Both the position numbers and the translations under genes were made by a program. The notes beneath the pieces were generated by a model. The model did not search any database and was not told the origin of the DNA. It was given only the letters and a program-made list of their open reading frames with translations. Positions 56,602 to 64,000 of a stretch of DNA of 64,000 nt are shown here, one piece after another; the first letter of the stretch is position 1; each line of letters begins with the position of its first letter. Where the stretch lies: assembly GCA_902595855.1 (NCBI GenBank), contig CACJRY010000007.1:1-64000 (forward strand), read 5' to 3'. Source of the stretch: an uncultured Alphaproteobacteria bacterium. GTDB lineage: Bacteria > Pseudomonadota > Alphaproteobacteria > HIMB59 > GCA-002718135.

Positions 56602-57519
56602 TTAATAATATTTTTTTAAATCCATTCCCTCATACATATAACTAACTTCTTCTTCATATCCATTGAACATTAAAGTTTTGCGTCTCTTAAATTCCCCAAT
56701 ACGCCTTTCAGTGCCCTGACTCCATCTTGGATGATCAACATTATTATTTACATTTGAATAAAAACCATATTCACTAGGTGCTAACATCGACCATGTTGCA
56801 TCAGGCTGTTTATCAACAAACTTAATTGTTGTTACAGATTTGATTGACTTAAAACCATACTTCCATGGTACAACTAATCTTATTGGTGCACCACTCTGAT
56901 TAAGTAGATCATGCCCATACAAGCCTGTAGATAAAATAGTTAGAGGGTGCATTGCTTCATCCATCCTTAAACCTTCAACATATGGCCATGGTAACAATCT
57001 TCTTTTTTGGCCAGGCATTTCCTCGGGACGAAAAACTGTGACAAATTGAATATACTTTGCCGAAGATAAAGGATCTGCTATTTTAATAATTTCAGCCAGA
57101 GGAAATCCTTGCCAAGGAATGACCATGGACCAAGCCTCGACACATCGGAGTCTGTACACCCTGTCTTCAATAGTAACTTTATTTAAAATTTTTTCTAAAT
57201 CTAAAACTTGCGGATAATTTATTAAACCTTCTAATGAAATAGACCAGGGTTTAGGATTAAAGTTACTAGAATTTTCAGAAGGGTCAGTTTTTCCCATACC
57301 AAATTCATAAAAATTATTATACGTTGTTATATCTTCAAAAGTATTAAGCGTATCACTTTCATCAAGTTGGCTGTTAAAAGGGTTATCCTCCGCTAAATGA
57401 CTTGCTTTCAAGGTTGTCGAGGCTCCTATAAAAACACCGGCAGCAATAGATGATTTTATAAATTTTCTTCTATTTATGTAATTTTTGTAAGGAGTAATCT
57501 CTGAAGGTAAAATTTTCAT
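56602..57519 (-). CDS. msrP: MsrP molybdopterin-containing methionine sulfoxide reductase
   Basis: A sulfite-oxidase fold enzyme of 305 residues that repairs oxidised methionine in periplasmic proteins. The N-terminus has a Tat-type motif (NRRKFIKSSIAAGVFIGAS). The molybdenum ligand Cys is in YRLRCVEAWSMVIPWQGFPLAEI near 140, and NQSGAPIRLVVPWKYGFKSIKS near 222 binds the cofactor. The signal predicts export of the folded cofactor-loaded enzyme. ATG 57519 is preferred over a GTG two codons upstream. A ThiF/MoeB-like protein in this window could serve its cofactor synthesis. Confidence 0.95.
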   Translation of the reverse strand: MKILPSEITPYKNYINRRKFIKSSIAAGVFIGASTTLKASHLAEDNPFNSQLDESDTLNTFEDITTYNNFYEFGMGKTDPSENSSNFNPKPWSISLEGLINYPQVLDLEKILNKVTIEDRVYRLRCVEAWSMVIPWQGFPLAEIIKIADPLSSAKYIQFVTVFRPEEMPGQKRRLLPWPYVEGLRMDEAMHPLTILSTGLYGHDLLNQSGAPIRLVVPWKYGFKSIKSVTTIKFVDKQPDATWSMLAPSEYGFYSNVNNNVDHPRWSQGTERRIGEFKRRKTLMFNGYEEEVSYMYEGMDLKKYY

Positions 57520-57607
57520 TATCACTTATATATATAGTAATTGTAAAAAAAGTAGCTTCATTAAACTTACTCTTCAAAATACCATATTTAGTTGATAGAT
57601 AGACTTA

Positions 57608-59410
57608 ATGATACTTAAGCCTCTCTTGTTTCTAGGAGTTTTGCTAATTTTTTTTAATTCTTCTTCGTATGCTCAAAAAACGCATGGAATTGCAATGCAC
57701 GGCAAACCAAAATATGAAGAAGGTTTTACCCATCTCGATTACATTAATCCAGATGCCCCCAAAGGGGGAACTGTTCGCTTTGGTGCTTACGGAGCATTTG
57801 ATAATTTAAACAGAGTTGCATTCAAAGGATCAAAAGCAGCAGGTCTTGGTTATATCAATGATACACTAATGAGAAGAGTGTGGGATGAGGCTTTTACTTT
57901 ATATGGACTGATTGCAGAGCATGTCGATATGCCTGATGACAGATCATCGATTACTTTTTATATTAATCCTAAGGCAAAATTTCATGATGGATCTCCCATC
58001 ACAAGAGAAGATGTGCTGTTTAGCTTAGAGACTTTTCAAACCAAAGGAACACCAAATCAAAAAAAGACTTATGGGAAAGTTTCTTCAACAGAAATGGTTG
58101 GTGAAAATGGAATTAAAATGAACTTTATTAATAATGAAGACAAAGAACTTCCCCTTATTGTAGCAGGCTTCTTACCTATCATCCCAAAAAAATATTATTC
58201 AAATATTGATGTAACAAAAACTTTTTTAGATATTCCCCTTGGAAGTGGGCCGTATAAAATTGAAAGCTTAGAGCCTGGGCGTCAAATTAAATATCAACGT
58301 GTCAAAGATTACTGGGCAAAAGATTTACCTGTGCACAAGGGCCAGTATAACTTTGATGAAATAATTTATGATTATTATAAAGACTCAAATGTGCTTGTAG
58401 AAGCTTTCAAGGTTGGAGAATATGATTACCGACGTGAATATAATGCTAAACGATGGTTTTCTGAATATGAATTTGGTGCAGTCTCAAAAGGAGATGTTAT
58501 TTTAAATGAAATGAAAAATGACAGACCTTCTGGAATGAATGCTCTTGTCTTTAACTCGAGAAAAGATATTTTTAGTAATCCGCGTGTTCGATATGCTTTG
58601 TCATATGCTTATGATCACGAATGGATAAATAAGGTTTTATATAATAATGCTTATGTAAGAACGGATAGTTACTTTGATAATTCTCCACTAGCATCTACCG
58701 GTCTACCTTCAGAAGAAGAGTTAGTGTTATTGGAGCCATTTAAGAATCAACTGCCTGCGGAGATTTTTACTACCACTTATTCACCTCCAAAAACAGATGG
58801 AAGTGGAAATCCTCGAGAGAACTTAAGAGTTGCAAAACAAATATTAGAGGAAGAAGGATGGACTATTAATGATGGTAAATTAATGAAAGATGGAAAGCAT
58901 TTTGAATTTGAATTTTTAATTGTTAGTCCTTCGGTAGAAAAAATAGCACTAGCTTTTCAAAAAACATTAGAAGTACTGGGCATAACTATGAATGTGAGAA
59001 CAGTGGATTCATCACAATATCAAGGAAGATTATTAAATTATGATTTTGATATGATTAAAGCTTCTTGGAATGTGAGTTTAAGCCCCGGAAATGAACAGCA
59101 ATTCTATTATGGCTCCGAAGTTGGTAAAAAAGAAGGCAGTAGAAATTATGCCGGTGTAGAGAGTGAAGTAGTAGACTTTTTAATTGAGCAACTAATAGGA
59201 GCACAAACAAGAGAAGAGTTAACTACTGCTATCCATGCCTTAGATAGAGTTCTTTTGTGGAGTCATTATGTTATTCCTTTATATCATAGTAATACGGATA
59301 GAATTGCTTATTGGAATATGTTTGATTTCCCTGAAACCATACCCTTGTACGGAATTGTCATTGAGTCATGGTGGATAGATCAAGAAAAAGTAAAAAAACT
59401 TAATCGATAA
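57608..59410 (+). CDS. Family 5 extracellular solute-binding protein, YejA-like
   Basis: The 600-residue protein has a signal peptide (LLFLGVLLIFFNSSSYAQ) and the SBP_bac_5 fold. HGIAMHGKPKYEEGFTHLDYINPDAPKGGTVRFGAYG at the mature N-terminus and LIAEHVDMPDDRSSITFYINPKAKFHDGSPITREDVLFSLETF are characteristic of YejA, which binds peptides for the YejABEF importer. The usual permeases yejB/yejE and ATPase yejF do not follow; the next gene is an EamA transporter. The permease may be elsewhere or the protein may have another partner. Confidence 0.9.
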   Translation: MILKPLLFLGVLLIFFNSSSYAQKTHGIAMHGKPKYEEGFTHLDYINPDAPKGGTVRFGAYGAFDNLNRVAFKGSKAAGLGYINDTLMRRVWDEAFTLYGLIAEHVDMPDDRSSITFYINPKAKFHDGSPITREDVLFSLETFQTKGTPNQKKTYGKVSSTEMVGENGIKMNFINNEDKELPLIVAGFLPIIPKKYYSNIDVTKTFLDIPLGSGPYKIESLEPGRQIKYQRVKDYWAKDLPVHKGQYNFDEIIYDYYKDSNVLVEAFKVGEYDYRREYNAKRWFSEYEFGAVSKGDVILNEMKNDRPSGMNALVFNSRKDIFSNPRVRYALSYAYDHEWINKVLYNNAYVRTDSYFDNSPLASTGLPSEEELVLLEPFKNQLPAEIFTTTYSPPKTDGSGNPRENLRVAKQILEEEGWTINDGKLMKDGKHFEFEFLIVSPSVEKIALAFQKTLEVLGITMNVRTVDSSQYQGRLLNYDFDMIKASWNVSLSPGNEQQFYYGSEVGKKEGSRNYAGVESEVVDFLIEQLIGAQTREELTTAIHALDRVLLWSHYVIPLYHSNTDRIAYWNMFDFPETIPLYGIVIESWWIDQEKVKKLNR

Positions 59411-59418
59411 TTTTTCAA

Positions 59419-60309
59419 ATGTCTCAAACGCGTGCAAATCTTTTGATGCTTATTGCGAGTTTTATTTGGGGCACAGCATTTGTATCTCAAACAACAGGTA
59501 TGGGAACTATTGGGCCTTTTACATTTAGTTTTTCGAGATTTTTTTTTGCAACAATTGCAGTATTGCCGGTGGCTCTATATTTTGAGGCAAATAATTTTAT
59601 AAAAATTTTTTCAAACTCAAAATTATTAAAACTATCAATTGCGACTGGGGTTTTTCTTTTTTTAGGAATGGGTTTACAGCAATACGCTCTGCAAGTTTCT
59701 CAAGTATCAAACGTAGCTTTTATTACTACTCTCTATGTTCCAATCGTAGGTATAATTTCACGTTTTATTTTTAAATCTCAATTACATTGGATAATTTGGA
59801 TTGCTATATTGTTGTGTGTGTACGGATCCTATTTGCTGTCTTCAAATCAAAGCATAGAAATTCAAAAATCTGATGCGTTAATTTTTATTTCTGCATTTTG
59901 TTTTGCATTGCACATTATCTTGATTGACGTTTTTATGAAGCAATTTAATTCCCCCTTTACATATGGAGCCATTCAATACTTTGTTGTATTTATTTTATCA
60001 CTAATCTTAGCCTTAACTTTTGAAGAGCCAACTTTAAAAAATATTAGCTTTGAGTGGTTTGAAATTTTGTATACGGGGATTTTATCAGCCGGTCTAGGAT
60101 ATACCCTCCAAATTATTGCCCAACATAAAGCAAGTCCTGCACCTGCCGCTATCATATTATCGATGGAAGGTGTTTTTGCAACAATAGCAGCATGGCTGCT
60201 AATTAATCAAACATTAGACTTAAATAAAATTATTGGATGTATTGCAATTTTTTTAGGGGTCATTATAGTACAACTTATACCTATAATGAAAAAAACTTAT
60301 GACAGATAA
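59419..60309 (+). CDS. EamA/DMT-family transporter
   Basis: A 296-residue ten-helix EamA permease. ANLLMLIASFIWGTAFVSQTTGM at the N-terminus is typical of the family (ALLLLAALLWGSSFV-like), and the two repeated halves end GIISRFIFKSQLHWIIWIAILLCVYGSYL and SMEGVFATIAAWLLINQTLDLNKIIGCIAIFLGVIIVQL. It starts 8 bp after the YejA-like gene and overlaps the kinase gene by 11 bp, so the three may be one operon. The substrate is unknown. Confidence 0.88.
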   Translation: MSQTRANLLMLIASFIWGTAFVSQTTGMGTIGPFTFSFSRFFFATIAVLPVALYFEANNFIKIFSNSKLLKLSIATGVFLFLGMGLQQYALQVSQVSNVAFITTLYVPIVGIISRFIFKSQLHWIIWIAILLCVYGSYLLSSNQSIEIQKSDALIFISAFCFALHIILIDVFMKQFNSPFTYGAIQYFVVFILSLILALTFEEPTLKNISFEWFEILYTGILSAGLGYTLQIIAQHKASPAPAAIILSMEGVFATIAAWLLINQTLDLNKIIGCIAIFLGVIIVQLIPIMKKTYDR

Positions 60310-61273
60310 GCTTGATGTTGTTGGCATAGGAAATGCCATGGTTGATGCAATGATCCCCTCTAATAAAGAAGAGGTAGAAAAAAATAATTTAAATCGAGAC
60401 TCAATGAATTTAATCGATGAAGATTTAAAAAACGCTCTTCACAAAAATTATTCTATAAAAGAAATGATTGGGGGAGGCTCTCTTGGAAACTCCATGTTTG
60501 GTATTACCTCTTTTGGAGGAAATGGGAGTTTTATTGGTAAAATTAAAAATGATGAAATTGGAATATTTCTTCAAAAAGATATGGTTAGGGAAGGTTTGCA
60601 GTTTCCACTTGGTTTTACTTCGCCTGATATTTCAACTGGTTGTTGCACTATTTTTGTAGAAGATGATGGAACAAGAACGATGTGCACTTTTTTAGGAGCT
60701 GGAACGTTAATTAGCCCTGAGGATATTCATCCTGAACATATAACGAGCCACAAAATTGCTTATTTAGAAGGGTACCTCTGGGATAATCAAAATGCCAAAA
60801 TGGCAATGAAAAAAATGGTCGATATATGCAAATCAGATAATCAACAAATAGCTTTTACTTTGTCTGATTTATTTTGTGTAGATAGACATCGAGACTCATT
60901 TAAAGAATTAATTGAAAATGATGTTGATGTTTTGTTTGCTAACGAAGATGAAATTAAAGCACAATGCCAAACTGATAGTTTTGATAATGCTGTCAACTAT
61001 GCAAAATCGCTTAACATGATAGTTGCAATAACAAGATCAGAAAATGGTTCAGTTGTTGTCAATAAAAATGAAGTGATAGAAATCAATCCAGTACAAGTTG
61101 ATAAAGTCGTTGATACAACAGGTGCTGGCGATTTATATGCAGCTGGTTTTTTATTTGGTATTGCAAAAAATAAAGACTTAGCAACCTGTGGTCACTATGC
61201 ATCAATTGCAGCTGCCGAAATAATTTCTCATTATGGCGCAAGACCTTTAGTAAAATTATCTAATTTAATTTAG
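60299..61273 (+). CDS. PfkB-family carbohydrate/adenosine kinase
   Basis: The 324-residue ribokinase-fold protein has the N-terminal GIGNAMVDAMI and the substrate loop MIGGGSLGNSMFGITSFGG near 58-76. The ATP-side signature is VDTTGAGDLYAAGFLFGIA near 272, with the catalytic Asp. Adenosine kinase-like proteins of this type are common in Alphaproteobacteria. The convergent neighbour is adenosine deaminase, supporting adenosine as substrate, with fructose or ribose as the alternative. The 3' ends overlap by 14 bp. Confidence 0.82.
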   Translation: MTDKLDVVGIGNAMVDAMIPSNKEEVEKNNLNRDSMNLIDEDLKNALHKNYSIKEMIGGGSLGNSMFGITSFGGNGSFIGKIKNDEIGIFLQKDMVREGLQFPLGFTSPDISTGCCTIFVEDDGTRTMCTFLGAGTLISPEDIHPEHITSHKIAYLEGYLWDNQNAKMAMKKMVDICKSDNQQIAFTLSDLFCVDRHRDSFKELIENDVDVLFANEDEIKAQCQTDSFDNAVNYAKSLNMIVAITRSENGSVVVNKNEVIEINPVQVDKVVDTTGAGDLYAAGFLFGIAKNKDLATCGHYASIAAAEIISHYGARPLVKLSNLI

Positions 61274-62240
61274 TTAAAACTTCTTTTTTCTTTTGATTAT
61301 CTAGAAATGAATATTCTATAGCATTTCTTGTCATAGATATAAGGACATCATCAGCAAAACCTATCTTGCTCATTGCTTCATATTCCCCTTGAATTGTAGC
61401 ATTAAAGAATGGAGGGTCATCAGAGTTAACAGTTACTTTGGCGCCTAACTCGTGCAATTTTTTTACAGGATGATTTTCATAATTTTCGTATATTTTTGTA
61501 GCAATATTACTTGTAGGACATGTCTCTAAGACAATATCTTTTTCGATAATTTCTTTTACTAAGTCTAAATCTTCAATCGATCTCACACCGTGTCCTAATC
61601 GTGTTGGGTGCAATAAATTAATAGCTTTACGAATATTCTCTGGGCCATCCCATTCTCCTGCATGGACTGTGATGGGAAAATTTTCTTCTTTTAGCATATC
61701 AAAAGTTTTTGAAAATAAATGTGGAGGAAAGTGTAACTCATCTCCTGCTAATCCAAAACCCACAATAGCAGGATGAGGATTTTTAAGAACTTCCTCAGCT
61801 GTTCCTTGAACAGACTCGGGACCTAAGTGTCTAATACCATTCATTAAATATCGTGAAACAATTCCAAAATCTCTCTCCGCATTTAGCGATGCCTCTTGAA
61901 TACTGTCCAAAAAAGATTGGTAAGTCATCCCCTTAGCTTTTGCATGTGTTGAAGAAACCATCGCTTCTAAATACAATACATTGTGAGAAGCACATTCTTT
62001 TAGATATGCATATGTTAATTCATAATAATCTTCTGGTGTATGAATGACAGACGTTACAATGTCATATTTTTTTAAAAAATCGTAAAAATCTTCCCACTGA
62101 TACGCATACTCAGAACCAAAAAAATCATCTGAAAGGATCACTTTATTACGTTTGGCAAATTTTCTACATAAAGATGGTGTTATTGTTGCCTCAAGATGGA
62201 CATGAATTTCTGCTTTTGGTATATGAGATATTGAGTTCAT
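61260..62240 (-). CDS. add: Adenosine deaminase
   Basis: Converts adenosine to inosine. From ATG 62240 (326 residues) it begins HIPKAEIHVHLEATITPSL (zinc His pair). It contains FPITVHAGEWDGPENIR near 200 (zinc His and catalytic Glu region), RLGHGVRSIED, and TVNSDDPPFF near 280 (zinc Asp pair). An ATG 11 codons earlier exists but would overlap the divergent peptidase gene; the shorter form fits the family. The convergent adenosine kinase gene suggests a small purine-salvage module. Confidence 0.93.
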   Translation of the reverse strand: MNSISHIPKAEIHVHLEATITPSLCRKFAKRNKVILSDDFFGSEYAYQWEDFYDFLKKYDIVTSVIHTPEDYYELTYAYLKECASHNVLYLEAMVSSTHAKAKGMTYQSFLDSIQEASLNAERDFGIVSRYLMNGIRHLGPESVQGTAEEVLKNPHPAIVGFGLAGDELHFPPHLFSKTFDMLKEENFPITVHAGEWDGPENIRKAINLLHPTRLGHGVRSIEDLDLVKEIIEKDIVLETCPTSNIATKIYENYENHPVKKLHELGAKVTVNSDDPPFFNATIQGEYEAMSKIGFADDVLISMTRNAIEYSFLDNQKKKEVLTKLN

Positions 62241-62266
62241 GAAATTTATTTTATATTTATAGATTA

Positions 62267-63088
62267 ATGTCAATTTTTAATAACATATCAAGGAGAAAGT
62301 TTATTTATGGATCGACTTGTTTTTGTGCATCAAGCTTAGTTTTACCATCCTGTACTGAGGTTGCGTTATCGGAACGACAACAGTTTAATATTTTATCAGA
62401 TGATTTTTTGTATTCTAAAACTTTTCCTGCATACAACAATTTTAAATCTCAATCTAAACTCATCACCGGGACATCAGAATATAATGAAATAGTTGATATT
62501 GGTTTTAGAATCCGTGATGCAATAAATGTGTATTACAATACAAAGGGACAAGAAGATCCAACTTCTAATTTTCAGTGGGAATTTATTCTTGTTGATGATG
62601 ATCAAACCAAAAATGCTTGGTGTATGCCAGGTGGTAAAATTGCATTTTATTCTGGAATTCTTCCCATAGCTAAAAATAAAGACGGGATTGCATCTATAAT
62701 GGGACATGAAATAGCCCATGCTGTAGCAAGACACTCTGCAGAAAGGGCTAGTACGGCAATGCTAACTGATTTTGGAATAATGGCTTTAGAAAAATTTGTT
62801 TTAGGGCAACGATTACCGCAGGCATCTGGATATGTTCGACAATTTGGTCTTGATTTACCTTTTAATAGAAAACAAGAATCCGAAGCAGATTATTTAGGAA
62901 TAATCTTTTCAAGCTTAGCAGGTTATAACATTGAAGAGTCTTATAAAGTTTGGGAGCGAATGAAAGAAGAGGCAGGTTCTGGTCCTGCAGAATTTTGGAG
63001 CACCCATCCATCACCAGATAATAGAATTAAAAAATTAAAGGAATGGATACCGATTGTATCAAGACAGTATCCTGCTATAAGTGTTTAA
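62267..63088 (+). CDS. M48-family metallopeptidase, exported
   Basis: The 273-residue protease has a Tat-like twin-arginine start (ISRRKFIYGSTCFCASSLVLPSC), where LVLPSC also resembles a lipobox. The zinc site is IMGHEIAHAVARHSAERAST near 143 (HExxH), with the third ligand Glu in KQESEADYLGIIF near 204. STHPSPDNRIKKL near the end is typical of M48 periplasmic quality-control proteases such as LoiP/BepA. The stop overlaps the ABC ATPase start (TAATG), implying one operon. Confidence 0.9.
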   Translation: MSIFNNISRRKFIYGSTCFCASSLVLPSCTEVALSERQQFNILSDDFLYSKTFPAYNNFKSQSKLITGTSEYNEIVDIGFRIRDAINVYYNTKGQEDPTSNFQWEFILVDDDQTKNAWCMPGGKIAFYSGILPIAKNKDGIASIMGHEIAHAVARHSAERASTAMLTDFGIMALEKFVLGQRLPQASGYVRQFGLDLPFNRKQESEADYLGIIFSSLAGYNIEESYKVWERMKEEAGSGPAEFWSTHPSPDNRIKKLKEWIPIVSRQYPAISV

Positions 63089-64000
63089 TGCTAGCAGTTA
63101 GTATAAAAAACCTTAGCCATAAAATTAATAATAAACCTATTTTAAACAATGTTAATTTTGAATTAAAAAAAGATTCTATTGCGTGCATTCTTGGGCCTTC
63201 CGGTAGTGGTAAAACAACATTATTAAAATTAATAGCAGGTTTAGATAAAGTCCAAAATGGTGAAATCTTTATAAATGAACAAGAAGTAAGTTCTGCTAAC
63301 AAACATCTAGCAACTGAGAAAAGAAAAATTGGTTATCTTTTTCAAGACTACGCGCTCTTTCCTCACTTAACAGTCAAAGAAAATCTTAAATATCCTATTA
63401 ATTTTAAAAACTCTATTTATACGATTAATGATATTATTGATGTTATTAAATTACCAAATTCTCTTGATAAATATCCACATGAATTAAGTGGTGGGGAGCA
63501 ACAACGAGTTGCTTTAGCAAGATCTATAATTTCTCATCCAGATTTGTTATTATTAGACGAACCATTTTCTAGTCTTGATTTAAATTTAAGAGAAGAAATA
63601 CGTGATGATACACTTCACTTACTGCAAAAATCTAATGTATCAACCATTATAGTTACGCATGATCCGTTTGAGGCAATGTTTATTTCAAATCAAATAAACA
63701 TCATGGATGATAATGGTAGTATTATTCAATCTGGCTCTCCAGCAGATTTATACAATACCCCTAAGAATGAATATGTTACAAGATTTTTTGGAGAGACAAA
63801 TGTTTTTCATGGTAACGCAATAGACTCTATAGTTTCTACTCCTGTTGGCAACGTAAGAGTAGATCCTAAGTATAAAAACAAAAATGTTACAGTTCACATA
63901 AGGCCTCAAGGCATAAAATTAAGTGAACAACCAACACCTGTTAACGGAATCAAGGGCACAGTTATGGCTTCAAAATTAATGGGCTCATTTAGTTTTATTC
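63088..64000 (+). CDS. ABC transporter ATP-binding protein (FbpC/PotA type), partial at right edge
   Basis: Reading from ATG 63088 (overlapping the peptidase stop) the frame stays open to the window end, about 304 residues. Walker A is ILGPSGSGKTTLLKLIAG near 35, the Q-loop YLFQDYALFPHLTVKENL near 83, signature LSGGEQQRVALARSI near 133, Walker B LLLLDEPFSSLD near 155, and switch His VTHDPFEAMF. A TOBE-like segment begins near 230 (VHIRPQGIKLSEQ). This set is typical of iron(III) or polyamine importers. The permease and binding-protein genes would lie beyond 64,000. Confidence 0.88.
   Translation, partial: MLAVSIKNLSHKINNKPILNNVNFELKKDSIACILGPSGSGKTTLLKLIAGLDKVQNGEIFINEQEVSSANKHLATEKRKIGYLFQDYALFPHLTVKENLKYPINFKNSIYTINDIIDVIKLPNSLDKYPHELSGGEQQRVALARSIISHPDLLLLDEPFSSLDLNLREEIRDDTLHLLQKSNVSTIIVTHDPFEAMFISNQINIMDDNGSIIQSGSPADLYNTPKNEYVTRFFGETNVFHGNAIDSIVSTPVGNVRVDPKYKNKNVTVHIRPQGIKLSEQPTPVNGIKGTVMASKLMGSFSFI

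Noticed and set aside
62241-62273. Longer adenosine deaminase start at 62273
   Set aside because: It would overlap the divergent peptidase gene and adds eleven residues not typical of the family; ATG 62240 fits better.

Overview
The window is 64 kb of a very AT-rich, tightly packed bacterial chromosome that looks like a streamlined marine alphaproteobacterium (Pelagibacterales-like, or a similar lineage such as HIMB59 or AEGEAN-169; the exact clade cannot be fixed from this sequence alone). The reasons are: an ActS/RegB-ActR/RegA redox pair; a fabA-fabB-fabI operon; the orders gyrB-recF-dnaN-dnaA and lnt-corC-ybeY-phoH-miaB; a FYDLN-acid zinc-ribbon protein; an NDUFS6-type zinc-finger miniprotein; almost no intergenic DNA; and many overlapping gene ends. 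I see no tRNA, rRNA, insertion sequence, prophage or CRISPR array.

Layout. 1-2.8 kb: end of a surface-polysaccharide type cluster (partial epimerase, GMC-like oxidoreductase, GT2 glycosyltransferase). 2.8-11.9 kb: redox two-component system, gyrB, recF, dnaN, dnaA, rpsT and mutM, all on the minus strand. 11.9-17.1 kb (plus): ubiE, coaBC, a ThiF/MoeB-like E1 protein, then fabA-fabB-fabI. 17.1-32.1 kb (minus): a GDPD, pnp, rpsO, truB, rbfA, infB, nusA, trmB, lnt, corC, ybeY, phoH, miaB, rimI, tsaB. This is the translation/ribosome-maturation superoperon, with rimP and ylxR missing from their usual places. 32.1-37.3 kb: polysaccharide deacetylase, Bax-like glucosaminidase, Nfu, trpS, murJ.

37.4-40.8 kb is a zinc-homeostasis locus. 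znuA carries 23 tandem His-Asp-Asp repeats, and znuC-znuB-zur are divergent from it across a near-perfect Zur palindrome. Beside it is a 27-residue protein with nine cysteines, which has its own promoter-like sequence and a strong terminator. 40.8-54.2 kb is a phosphate/phosphonate island: a divergent PiT-like permease, a SET-domain protein, DUF47-PiT, a dual-specificity phosphatase, a PhnZ-like HD oxygenase, PhnW, an AllA-like cupin, a metallophosphoesterase, a SAM-methyltransferase-like protein, an iron alcohol dehydrogenase, PhnY, PhnA and an EamA transporter. PhnW, PhnY and PhnA together make a complete route from 2-aminoethylphosphonate via phosphonoacetaldehyde and phosphonoacetate to acetate and phosphate. 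The other members suggest extra substrates or entry points.

54.2-64 kb: zinc-ribbon miniproteins, an MFS transporter, the MsrPQ periplasmic methionine sulfoxide repair pair, an orphan YejA-type peptide-binding protein, an EamA transporter, a PfkB/adenosine kinase convergent with adenosine deaminase, an M48 metallopeptidase, and an Fbp/Pot-type ABC ATPase cut by the right edge.

The most unusual signals are: the cysteine-rich mini-gene; the intrinsic-terminator hairpin lying between the nusA promoter and the nusA start codon; a GDPD whose catalytic HRG motif has no canonical start codon upstream; a MutM without its zinc finger; two divergent gene pairs whose start codons are 3 bp apart; and the non-standard members of the phosphonate island.
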